From the NCBI GenBank assembly GCA_030044455.1, contig JASHVU010000511.1, positions 1 through 7,032 on the forward strand: a stretch of DNA of 7,032 bases, written 5' to 3'. This DNA is from Acidobacteriaceae bacterium (GTDB lineage: Bacteria; Acidobacteriota; Terriglobia; Terriglobales; Acidobacteriaceae). Both the position numbers and the translations under genes were made by a program. Position 1 is the stretch's first letter. Each line of letters opens with the position of its first letter. Under the pieces are notes generated by a model, which was not told where the DNA came from, did no database searches, and saw only the letters and a list, made by a program, of their open reading frames with translations. This document shows, piece by piece, positions 1-6,587 of the stretch.

Positions 1-2094
1 CGCGCCTTCCATGCGGTGAAACCATTGAATGTTGTCGTTCCCAATACTTGCACCTCCCAACTGGCCCAGAGCAAAGCTGGCAAATCCATCACCAAGGCTC
101 GCTCCATAAAGATTTTGGCCTGAAGAGGACGGTAGAGATGTTTGAGCGGTACCGAATCCGTACGATCCGTCGGACAGGTCGTTGTGGGTGCCAAAGAGTT
201 GATGACGGAAATCGCCGCCAAATTCGAGGGAATGGCGTCCGTGGGTCCAGATCGCAGACTCAGTGTTGTAGTAATTGTCGTCAATAAACGGAGCGTTGTT
301 GATACCTAGTTGTGGAACGCCCTGCCGGTTGACGCTAAGTCCAGAGAAGATTGGGAAGGTTTTCGCAGCGCCGCCTGGCATATTTCCCAACGAGGGTAAG
401 CCGAGAGAGGTCTGATCAAAGTTCTGCACGGCCGCATCCTGCAAGGCGTCGTGGCGCGTGAAGTCGAATCCGGCGTGGAGCACGAGATTGGGCGTGGCCG
501 TATAGTTCGCATTGAGATATAACTGCGGGGCGGGGGTGTGGTTCCAGCGGGTCGAGCCTCCCACGGTGTTAATGCCGTCATCGGCATTGTCCTTGTTCCC
601 GATCTCGTGCATATAGTAGCCAGAGAGGTGCCATCTTTCGCCAATATAGTGATCGAGCTTGATGCTTGTCAGGTATTGGTATTTGTTGTTCGGCTGCAGA
701 TTGGGGTAGTTGTTGTTCAGCGAATTGGCAGTGGCTCCTGCGGGAGCGGGCATATAGGTGAGAGCCTTTTGCGCTACCGGATCCCAAGTGCTGGGCGCGC
801 CGATAAAGTTGTTCGGGAAAGGATCGCGGACTACAGCACTCGAACCATTCGTGCAGGTTGCCGTTCTGGTCGTCGCCGGATTATAGACTGCGCCATTGAT
901 CATCGCCCGGCCGAGGCAATCCAGAACCGGTGCTCCATTGTTATCCACGATGGGACCGAGCAAGAGAGAACTCAGGTCGCCATTGAGATACGCTTGCGTA
1001 GGAACTGTAATGGTTCCGTTGTTGAGGGTCTGCGCGTTGTGATACTCCTCGTATGCGAAGAAGAAGAAGGTCTTGTCGTGGCCGTTGTAGAGGTGAGGAA
1101 TGAGCACCGGTCCCCCCAGGGAACCGCCAAAATTGAGCTCCCGTTGAACGGGGTCAGCCTTCTGGAAATTCGGACCTACGTAATTGAAGGGCTGTCCTGC
1201 GTCCAAATCCTCATTCTCGAGGTAGTTAAATGCGGTCCCGTGTAGCTTGTTGCTCCCTGACTTCGAGGTGTAGTTGAAGACTCCGCCCCCGGCCTCGCCA
1301 AATTGGGCAGAATAGTCGTTAATCATTACGGATTCTTCGCCAAGCGATTCGACCGAGGGCTGCTGCTCATCGGAGATGGCGCCCTTGACTGCCGAGGTAT
1401 CGTCAAGGCCGTCCATAAATACCCGGTACGTAGTTGCGGGCGAGCCTTGGACATGGATATCGTTCCAACCGCCTCCGATGGATCCCGGAAGCAGGGCGGC
1501 AAAACCCATCGGGTCGCGTATAGCTCCGATGCCGTTAATGTTGATCGGAAGCTCATTCAGGTCCCTGGTAGTGACCTCGGAGTTGATCTGGGCGCTATCA
1601 GTCTGGAGCAGAGGAGCATCGGCCGTCACCTTGATGGTTGCGGTGGCCTGCCCCACAGCAAGTGGCAAGTCGACAGTTGCGGTCTCGCCAACCGAAACCG
1701 TGATTCCGCTGTGGATCAACTCGCTAAATCCCGCTGCCGACACTGTAACGGAATACTTGCCCGCAGGTAAATCCGGAATGTTATAGAATCCTGAGCCAGT
1801 TGTGATGGTACCGCTTTGAGTGCCGGTCTCGGTATTGGTGACGGTCACCTTGGCGCCGGATATGGCTGCGCCAGATGGATCGGTGACAGTTCCTGCTACA
1901 CTGCCGCGATCGAGTTGGGCAAAGCAGGACACGCTCGCGCAGCACAGCACAATGAACATGAGGCTTAGATTGACGAACTTGAGCCAACCTCTTTCTTGCG
2001 TCAATTGGCCCCCCCTGGGTGTGCCGGCCACAAACCGGGAGCACCTACCGATACTTGCGATCGCGCGGTAAATCCAAGATTTGCTTAACGTCAT
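1..2094 (-). CDS. Oar-like TonB-dependent receptor, N-terminal part (runs off left edge)
   Basis: Outer-membrane receptor of the Oar/TonB-dependent transporter type; the substrate is unknown, and such proteins move large ligands or carbohydrates across the outer membrane using TonB energy. The minus frame is open for 698 codons from ATG 2094 to the window edge, with no stop. A hydrophobic signal segment ends at C-F-A, with likely cleavage before Q60. Residues about 62-145 form a carboxypeptidase-regulatory-like beta-sandwich (GSVAGTVTDPSGA, then GFYNIPDLPAGKYSVTV at 102-118). The plug region follows, with the family-typical NDYSAQFGEAGGGVFNYTSK at 259-278 and DKTFFFFAYEE at 340-350. The later part carries barrel-strand-like repeats. 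Such proteins usually exceed 1,000 residues, so the C-terminal barrel lies outside. The ATG is preceded by AGGGAGG; TTG 2004 is an alternative start that gives a more ordinary signal peptide. It is divergent from the beta-helix gene. The family call is firm; the exact start and ligand are not. Confidence 0.93.
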   Translation of the reverse strand, partial: MTLSKSWIYRAIASIGRCSRFVAGTPRGGQLTQERGWLKFVNLSLMFIVLCCASVSCFAQLDRGSVAGTVTDPSGAAISGAKVTVTNTETGTQSGTITTGSGFYNIPDLPAGKYSVTVSAAGFSELIHSGITVSVGETATVDLPLAVGQATATIKVTADAPLLQTDSAQINSEVTTRDLNELPININGIGAIRDPMGFAALLPGSIGGGWNDIHVQGSPATTYRVFMDGLDDTSAVKGAISDEQQPSVESLGEESVMINDYSAQFGEAGGGVFNYTSKSGSNKLHGTAFNYLENEDLDAGQPFNYVGPNFQKADPVQRELNFGGSLGGPVLIPHLYNGHDKTFFFFAYEEYHNAQTLNNGTITVPTQAYLNGDLSSLLLGPIVDNNGAPVLDCLGRAMINGAVYNPATTRTATCTNGSSAVVRDPFPNNFIGAPSTWDPVAQKALTYMPAPAGATANSLNNNYPNLQPNNKYQYLTSIKLDHYIGERWHLSGYYMHEIGNKDNADDGINTVGGSTRWNHTPAPQLYLNANYTATPNLVLHAGFDFTRHDALQDAAVQNFDQTSLGLPSLGNMPGGAAKTFPIFSGLSVNRQGVPQLGINNAPFIDDNYYNTESAIWTHGRHSLEFGGDFRHQLFGTHNDLSDGSYGFGTAQTSLPSSSGQNLYGASLGDGFASFALGQLGGASIGNDNIQWFHRMEGA

Positions 2095-2098
2095 CTTG

Positions 2099-2105
2099 CC
2101 TCCCT
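2099..2105 (-). promoter_or_regulatory. Ribosome binding site of the Oar-like receptor
   Basis: On the minus strand AGGGAGG lies four bases before ATG 2094. It is a near-perfect Shine-Dalgarno match and is the main reason for preferring this start. An in-frame TAA lies upstream at 2146-2148, so the frame cannot extend much further. A rival G-run (2009-2016) sits four bases before TTG 2004. Confidence 0.6.
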
Positions 2106-2191
2106 GAGTTCGCACAAGTTTTTCGTGACTTCGTAAGATCCTTCTTTACGGTCGGACACCACCGTACGCCTGAGGTGAAAGGAATGACAAG

Positions 2192-2209
2192 GTTAGACAT
2201 GAATCTAAC
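2192..2209. repeat. Inverted repeat GTTAGA-N6-TCTAAC, possible operator
   Basis: Perfect 6-base arms are separated by six bases, about 100 bases upstream of the receptor start. The spacing would suit a dimeric DNA-binding protein. No regulator is encoded in the window, and the arms are short enough to be chance. Confidence 0.3.
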
Positions 2210-2259
2210 GGCACCCGTACGTCGCTGTTAATAAACAAGTTATCTTTTTTGATCGGTCG

Positions 2260-2280
2260 TAACGGTAGATACTTCCGTTA
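2260..2280. repeat. Inverted repeat TAACGG-N9-CCGTTA, possible operator or hairpin
   Basis: Perfect 6-base arms are separated by nine bases, in the middle of the shared upstream region. It could be a dyad bound by a regulator of either divergent gene, or a weak hairpin. There is no independent support. Confidence 0.28.
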
Positions 2281-2513
2281 GTTGGAGAACAGTTGATTTA
2301 GTCGTCAATTGATCCTCTCGAGCGTCTAGCGAGAAACAGACCGCTACCGGGGCGATGTTCCTCGATCGGTGCTACTGTGGTGCAATCAAGACTCTCGTCT
2401 CAATCACCCCTCAAATGTGACTGCCCAGCCATAGAAGAATTCGTCCTCGAATAAACAGCGGCTGGCGCGCGGAATGGAAGACGCTTGAGACCGAGAACAG
2501 TCGGAAAGCTTCA

Positions 2514-2519
2514 AAGGAG
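2514..2519 (+). promoter_or_regulatory. Ribosome binding site of the beta-helix gene
   Basis: AAGGAG lies seven bases before ATG 2527. This is a strong Shine-Dalgarno match at ideal spacing and fixes the start, which also places a twin-arginine motif at residues 11-12. Confidence 0.75.
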
Positions 2520-2526
2520 CGATTAG

Positions 2527-3276
2527 ATGGAATCACCCGAGACGATATTGACTTCGAGAAGGTATTTACTTTTCAGAGGAACTGCGGTAAGTGTCATGAC
2601 AATGCTCACTTCATCGTCGGAAGCAAGCCGCGTAGCTGCAGCACATCCTGAATCTACCACGCGGAGTGTCAGAGAATTCGGCGCGGCCGGCGAAGGCGTG
2701 ACCGATGATACGTCCGCGTTTCAGCGTGCCCTCGACGCCGTATCCCACGCCGGCGGAGGGATCGTCTACGCACCGCCGGGCAGATATCTCTTCAGAGGAA
2801 CGCTCAACGTCCCCCCCGGCATAACCCTGCGTGGTTCCTATACCTGCGTGCCGTCTCACGTCGGCATGCGAAATCCCGGAGCCGCCAAACCCGGCGACGA
2901 TGGCACCGCCCTGCTGGTGACGGCGGGAAGGGGAAACGAGGATGGTACGCCCTTTCTCACGCTGAACACGAATAGTTCCGTCGCGGGGATCACCATTTTC
3001 TACCCCGAACAGGTTACGGACTCCGCGCCGGTACCCTATCCATGGACGATTGTCATGCGCGGAAAAAATCCCGCGATTCTCGACGCGGAATTGCTCAACC
3101 CCTATCAGGGAATTGACGCCAGTAAAAATGAGCGGCACAACATACGGAACATTACCGGTCAGCCTATCCGGCGCGGAATATTTGTGGATGCCATCTACGA
3201 TATTGGACGTATCGAGAACGTTCACTTCAATCCTTGGTGGAGCTCGCACGGAGCGGTTTACGACTGGCAAATGTAG
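2527..3276 (+). CDS. N-terminal segment of the interrupted beta-helix protein, with Tat-type signal
   Basis: This 249-residue segment is what would be made if TAG 3274-3276 stops translation. It begins with a twin-arginine export signal: T-S-R-R-Y-L-L at residues 9-15, a hydrophobic stretch to about 27, and an alanine-rich possible cleavage region near 37-39. The mature start has the signature of Pectate_lyase_3 domains: VREFGAAGEGVTDDTSAFQRALDA (residues 48-56 and 57-71), followed by GGGIVYAPPGRYLFRGTL and an I-T-L-R-G turn. This is the N-cap and first coils of the helix. A fragment ending here would lack about 40 percent of the fold and is unlikely to be stable. No catalytic residues can be assigned by eye. 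Confidence 0.7.
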   Translation: MESPETILTSRRYLLFRGTAVSVMTMLTSSSEASRVAAAHPESTTRSVREFGAAGEGVTDDTSAFQRALDAVSHAGGGIVYAPPGRYLFRGTLNVPPGITLRGSYTCVPSHVGMRNPGAAKPGDDGTALLVTAGRGNEDGTPFLTLNTNSSVAGITIFYPEQVTDSAPVPYPWTIVMRGKNPAILDAELLNPYQGIDASKNERHNIRNITGQPIRRGIFVDAIYDIGRIENVHFNPWWSSHGAVYDWQM

Positions 3277-3321
3277 AACGGTGAAGCATTCATTTTCGGT
3301 CGAGCCGACTGGGAGTACGTT

Positions 3322-3855
3322 TTGAATACATTCTGCTATGGATATCATGTCGGTTATAAATTCATTGCGACCGACACTGGAGAGTGCAATGGAAACTTTC
3401 TTGGAATCGGGGCAGATGACTGCAACCGCGCGGTCCTGGTGGAACAGAGCGCCCAGTGTGCGCTGCTCATCGCAAATGCTGAATTCACCTCGTTCCACGG
3501 CCCTGACCCAACCATGGTGGAGGTAGGGCCGGCTCATCACGGAGTGGTTCGTTTCAGCAACAGTGCCTTTTGGGGCCCCTGCAACCAGATTGCAAAGATC
3601 GCCGGCGAAGGTACTGTGGGCTTCAGCGACTGCACATTTGTGCAGTGGGGCAGGGATGGAGATCGCGCGGCCATTCAGGCGAGTTCCGGGACCGTCCTGA
3701 TCCGGGGATGCGAGTTTCGCCTGAACAAACCCCACATTTCCCTTGGGGAGGCTGTGCATTGCGCCGTCGTTAGCGGCAACATCTTCAAAGGCGCCCCACA
3801 AATCACCTCTCCGCCACGGGCAAACTTACAGATCGGATTGAATGCAGGTTATTGA
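3322..3855 (+). CDS. C-terminal segment of the interrupted beta-helix protein (possible TTG reinitiation)
   Basis: The frame continues after the TAG as 193 open codons to TGA 3853-3855. The part from TTG 3322 gives 177 residues. It contains repeated short strand-turn units typical of a parallel beta-helix, for example GTVGFSDCTFVQW and GTVLIRGCEFRLN, with several cysteines and asparagines at turns. GGGAG at 3311-3315 lies six bases before TTG 3322, so reinitiation is possible. The product would have no export signal and only the C-terminal coils. It is more likely the tail of the upstream gene than an independent gene. Confidence 0.55.
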   Translation: MNTFCYGYHVGYKFIATDTGECNGNFLGIGADDCNRAVLVEQSAQCALLIANAEFTSFHGPDPTMVEVGPAHHGVVRFSNSAFWGPCNQIAKIAGEGTVGFSDCTFVQWGRDGDRAAIQASSGTVLIRGCEFRLNKPHISLGEAVHCAVVSGNIFKGAPQITSPPRANLQIGLNAGY

Positions 3856-4347
3856 TTGCCGGTACCCCGCAGCAATTCGATCCGCATTCGGAAGAGGCCA
3901 GATTTCGAACCTCGGCGCAACACTGAAGTCTATTTTCCGGTCAGGGAATAGCCTTTTGAATCAGGTGATGCGATGCCAGTTCGTCCCGCTTGATGAGCGT
4001 ACATAAATCGAGTAGGGAATTACTTGTGCGTTCCGGCCGGAAATGAAGGTTGCTAAGAGCGGAAGCGGGAGAGCCTTCTCTCTCCAGCTTCGATTCCACC
4101 GGTGCGTCGTAACCGAAAGTCAAAGCTGGTATTTCTGCCAAGGAACTGGAGACAAGTACGTCCGAGCCTCTTCGGTTTTTCAATCTGTGGTAATACAGAC
4201 CAGTCATGGTCATACAAAACAAGGTAAAACGGCAGTCCAAGCCTGAAACAGAGGAAATCTTGATACAAAACGGAATAGACGTAAACTTAACACAATAAAC
4301 TATTTACACTATCATTGGCTTTGTTGTGAAGGAGATGGGAAAGGCTC
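3856..4347. other. Intergenic region without a convincing gene
   Basis: These 492 bases lie between the beta-helix gene and the tRNA. Small frames exist on both strands, notably a minus-strand frame ending at 3941 that could start at ATG 4210 (90 codons). None has a good ribosome binding site or a recognisable family. I see no clear terminator after either the beta-helix gene or the tRNA. The stretch about 4255-4325 is visibly AT-rich. It may be a decayed remnant or plain spacer. Confidence 0.5.
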
Positions 4348-4440
<93 letters not shown>

Positions 4441-4455
4441 GGCTGTCTGAACGCG

Positions 4456-4485
4456 ATTATACCGGAATGCAAGCAGCCCTGTTCT
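4456..4485 (-). promoter_or_regulatory. Probable promoter of tRNA-Ser
   Basis: On the minus strand a perfect TATAAT occupies 4461-4456, about 15 bases before the mature tRNA 5' end, a plausible distance for a short processed leader. The -35 element is poor: the best candidate is AGAACA at 4485-4480 with an 18-base spacer, matching half of TTGACA. Confidence 0.5.
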
Positions 4486-4518
4486 TCTTCCCATCCAGTG
4501 CGAATTGGGAAGGTCCAA

Positions 4519-4543
4519 AAACCTGTCCCACGGGGTCATTTTT
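4519..4543. repeat. 25-base imperfect palindrome between tRNA-Ser and the transporter
   Basis: The element is symmetric about base 4531. From the outside in, AAA pairs with TTT, CC faces TT (mismatch), TG pairs with CA, T faces T (mismatch), and CCC pairs with GGG around an ACG centre. Read either way it ends in a run of five T (4539-4543 plus; 4521-4517 minus). It could be a regulator dyad for the transporter, a weak bidirectional terminator, or a copy of a dispersed intergenic repeat. The window holds only one copy. Confidence 0.35.
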
Positions 4544-4581
4544 CTCATCGCAAGCCGGTCAAATGTTGTTAGATTCACATT

Positions 4582-5967
4582 GTGTTCCACCGCCCCCAGT
4601 CCGCGCGGCGTGCCATCAGGATGGTGCCGCTGATTGCAGCCACCTATTTCATGGTGTCGGGTGGCCCCTATGGCATCGAAGACATTCTTGGCGGGGCGGG
4701 CTTCGGCAGGGCCATCCTTATTCTTCTGCTGCTGCCGCTGGTATGGAGTGTTCCCACGGCGCTGATGATCGGCGAACTGGCCGCAGCGATCCCCGCCGAG
4801 GGCGGATTCTACGTGTGGGTGCGTCGCGCGATGGGGCCTTTCTGGGGCTACCAGGAGAGCTGGCTTTCACTCACCGCCAGCATCTTCGACATGGCGCTCT
4901 ACCCTTCAATCTTCGTACTCTACCTGGGCGCGCTGTCGCCGTCGCTTACTGCGGACTGGCGGGCCTACGCATGGAAGCTCGCGGTGGTTGCGCTGTGCTG
5001 CGCGTGGAATCTGCGCGGTGCGCCTGAGGTGGGCAATGACTCAGTCAAGCTGGGCGCGCTGCTGCTGGCGCCATTCGGCGTATTCATCATTCTCGGGGTC
5101 TGGCATGGCATCGCGGTGCATCCCGCCATTGCGTGGGGCAGGCCGGCAGCGGGCGCGGGCATTTCGACGGCGCTGCTGGTAGCCATGTGGAACTACATGG
5201 GCTGGGACAACGCCTCAACGGTGGCGCGAGAAGTTGAGAATCCGCAGCGCAATTATCCGCGTGCGATGATCTTGGCGGCAATTCTGACGGCATTCACCTA
5301 CGTATTGCCGCTTGCGGCAATGGCCTTGGGCGGGTTATCGCCTGAGGGTTTCACGACCGGCTCATGGGCCGATGCAGCCGGTTCGATTGGCGGGCAGTTT
5401 CTGGTGCTGGCCATCGTGGCCGGCGGCGCCATTTGCGGCGTGGGCATGTTCAACGCGCTGATGATGAGTTACACGCGCCTGCCGATCGCGATGGCTGAAG
5501 ATGGCATGTTGCCACGCGTACTGGCCAAGCGAAACCGGCGCGGCGTGCCGTGGGTGAGCGTGCTGGCCTGCGGCGTGGCCTGGGCACTGGCGCTCGAACT
5601 GCCGTTTGAGCGACTGATCTCGATCGATCTGATTCTCTATGGAACGAGCCTGCTGCTGGAGTTTGTGGCGCTGGTGGTGCTGCGGGTTCGCGAGCCCGGA
5701 CTCAAACGGCCATTCAGCGCCGGCAATTTTGTTTCGGCGTGCATGCTGGGCGTGGGTCCGGCTTCGCTGATCGGCTACGCTTTGTGGGCTTCGCGCACTG
5801 AGAAACTCGGCGACTCCAACTCCGCGTTCGCCAACGTCTCGGCGCTGGCATTCGCCGCGGTCATCGGGCTGCTTGGCCCGTTGTTTTACTGGATCACAAC
5901 GGGAGTCTGGGGTCCCGCGCGTGAGCCGGCGCATCCGCCACAGCCTGCGCCTGAGGCTGAAGGGTAA
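4582..5967 (+). CDS. APC-superfamily permease, polyamine:H+ symporter-like
   Basis: Inner-membrane transporter of the amino acid-polyamine-organocation superfamily, expected to import an amino acid or polyamine by proton coupling. The 461 residues contain about 12 hydrophobic segments, the normal size. TM1 carries the substrate-binding loop S-G-G-P-Y-G-I-E-D at residues 26-34. After TM2 come G-E-L (64-66) and E-G-G-F-Y-V-W (73-79), then GPFWGYQESW. NYMGWDNASTVAREVENP at 204-221 is the TM6 region. This combination is what I recall from the PHS branch that includes plant PUT and trypanosomatid polyamine permeases, so a polyamine substrate is suggested, not shown. The GTG 4582 start gives a short basic N-terminus; ATG 4621 would begin at the edge of TM1. 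Neither has a strong ribosome binding site, and TAG 4570-4572 closes the frame upstream. The tail is proline-rich. Confidence 0.9.
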   Translation: MFHRPQSARRAIRMVPLIAATYFMVSGGPYGIEDILGGAGFGRAILILLLLPLVWSVPTALMIGELAAAIPAEGGFYVWVRRAMGPFWGYQESWLSLTASIFDMALYPSIFVLYLGALSPSLTADWRAYAWKLAVVALCCAWNLRGAPEVGNDSVKLGALLLAPFGVFIILGVWHGIAVHPAIAWGRPAAGAGISTALLVAMWNYMGWDNASTVAREVENPQRNYPRAMILAAILTAFTYVLPLAAMALGGLSPEGFTTGSWADAAGSIGGQFLVLAIVAGGAICGVGMFNALMMSYTRLPIAMAEDGMLPRVLAKRNRRGVPWVSVLACGVAWALALELPFERLISIDLILYGTSLLLEFVALVVLRVREPGLKRPFSAGNFVSACMLGVGPASLIGYALWASRTEKLGDSNSAFANVSALAFAAVIGLLGPLFYWITTGVWGPAREPAHPPQPAPEAEG

Positions 5968-6083
5968 ATCGGACCGGGAAATCGTGGGGCGCTCCCAGCT
6001 TTCGACGCAGTTTGCCGCTGTTTGGCTCGATGGCGATGGCATGGGCCTACCCCCCCAATATTCCCTGCAAATAACTTGATCGT

Positions 6084-6109
6084 TTTCCTGCGGTTAGCGG
6101 AAAGATTTT
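6084..6109 (+). terminator. Weak hairpin followed by TTTT, possible terminator
   Basis: TTTCC (6084-6088) pairs with GGAAA (6099-6103), with an inner GC/GC pair and a GGTTA loop after a one-base bulge. TTTT follows at 6106-6109. It lies 117 bases after the transporter stop. The stem is AT-rich and short, so efficiency would be low. Confidence 0.25.
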
Positions 6110-6236
6110 GCACTAAACGCATTCCAATCAACGCGCTGCGTCCAGGTATGGAAGAATAAACGGGTTATGCGCCATCCTTTGCTCCTTCCTGCGTGCAACT
6201 CTATGAAAACAAAGCCCCGGAGTTTGCCTGCGTTGA

Positions 6237-6254
6237 GGTGCCAAAAGCGGCACC
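6237..6254 (+). other. RNA hairpin GGTGCC/GGCACC
   Basis: A perfect 6-base GC-rich stem closes an AAAAGC loop, ten bases upstream of the terminator hairpin. Together they look like the structured 3' end of a transcript. It has no T-run of its own. Confidence 0.4.
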
Positions 6255-6264
6255 GAAACCAATG

Positions 6265-6314
6265 CGGCCCGGGGTCACCGGCTGGTATTCAGCCAACGAT
6301 CCCGGGCCGTTTTT
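6265..6314 (+). terminator. Strong rho-independent terminator, plus strand
   Basis: CGGCCCGGG (6265-6273) pairs perfectly with CCCGGGCCG (6301-6309). The stem extends inward through one G-U, one T-A and one C-G pair. An inner stem GGCTG/CAGCC (6280-6284 and 6290-6294) closes a five-base loop. TTTTT follows at once at 6310-6314. The T-run on this side only shows plus-strand direction. The nearest plus-strand gene is the transporter ending at 5967, so it would end a long 3' untranslated region or a separate small RNA. Confidence 0.7.
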
Positions 6315-6587
6315 CAGAAGGATTCTCTGCTCTGAATTCAATGTAGCGCGGGAAGGGGAAATTCAATGCAAGTGTGTCGCAAATAAAAGCGAAATATTTT
6401 GTGGCTCGACGGGGGGCGTGGCCAACCGGGACGCCGGGACGAGCTTCTGCCACCGGAGATGGTTTGCGCTGGCGAGAGGTAAACGCAAGGCTATGAAGAA
6501 CGGTGTGAATCGACAGGTTCAAGCACGGGTAGTGGTGCAGTTTGAATTGTCGGGATATAGAACTAGGGTACTGGTCAAGTTTGGAGG

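Larger units (their letters stand above)
2095..2526. other. Divergent intergenic region between receptor and beta-helix gene
   Basis: This 432-base stretch separates two divergent genes and must hold both promoters. I see no coding frame with a credible protein and no clear sigma-70 promoter pair on either strand. It holds three short inverted repeats: GTTAGA/TCTAAC at 2192-2209, TAACGG/CCGTTA at 2260-2280, and TCTCG/CGAGA at 2316-2334. The heptamer GATCGGT occurs twice, at 2251-2257 and 2364-2370. Any of these could be regulator sites, but short repeats also arise by chance. Confidence 0.5.
2527..3855 (+). pseudogene. Pectate-lyase-superfamily beta-helix protein gene with one in-frame TAG
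   Basis: The two frames flanking 3274-3276 are the same frame of a single gene of 442 codons plus TGA, broken only by TAG at codon 250. The text reads on without loss of sense: D-W-Q-M, stop, N-G-E-A-F-I-F-G-R. There is no frameshift, insertion or second stop, and beta-helix character continues to the end. The encoded protein would be an exported right-handed parallel beta-helix of the Pectate_lyase_3 / GH28-related type; substrate and activity are unknown because this fold also serves non-lyases. The lesion is a single base substitution in any of several ancestral codons, such as CAG (Gln) or GAG (Glu). It may be a young pseudogene, a sequencing error, or a readthrough site. The hypothetical gene at the right edge also ends in TAG, which argues against a reassigned code. 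Confidence 0.75.
5968..6587. other. Convergent intergenic region with RNA hairpins
   Basis: These 620 bases lie between the tail ends of the plus-strand transporter and the minus-strand hypothetical gene. I see no credible protein. The frames that cross it have odd composition, no ribosome binding site, and pass through a strong terminator hairpin. Content that can be supported is a weak hairpin at 6084-6103, a stem at 6237-6254, and a terminator at 6265-6314. From 6315 to 6587 I see only a short possible stem (GGCGT/ACGCC, 6415-6435). Confidence 0.55.

Noticed and set aside
538..1245. Plus-strand frame of 235 codons inside the receptor gene
   Set aside because: The minus strand here encodes continuous receptor sequence with family hallmarks, so this frame and its plus-strand neighbours at 1303-1786 are shadows.
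2611..3801. Long minus-strand frame of 396 codons antisense to the beta-helix gene
   Set aside because: It lies wholly opposite a gene with clear Tat signal and Pectate_lyase_3 features. Its translation has no recognisable domain, and long antisense frames are expected opposite GC-rich coding DNA.
3941..4240. Minus-strand frame of up to 99 codons in the gap before the tRNA
   Set aside because: There is no good ribosome binding site, only a TTG start or internal ATG 4210, and no recognised family. A second overlapping frame (4053-4268) looks equally plausible, so neither is supported. It could be a remnant.
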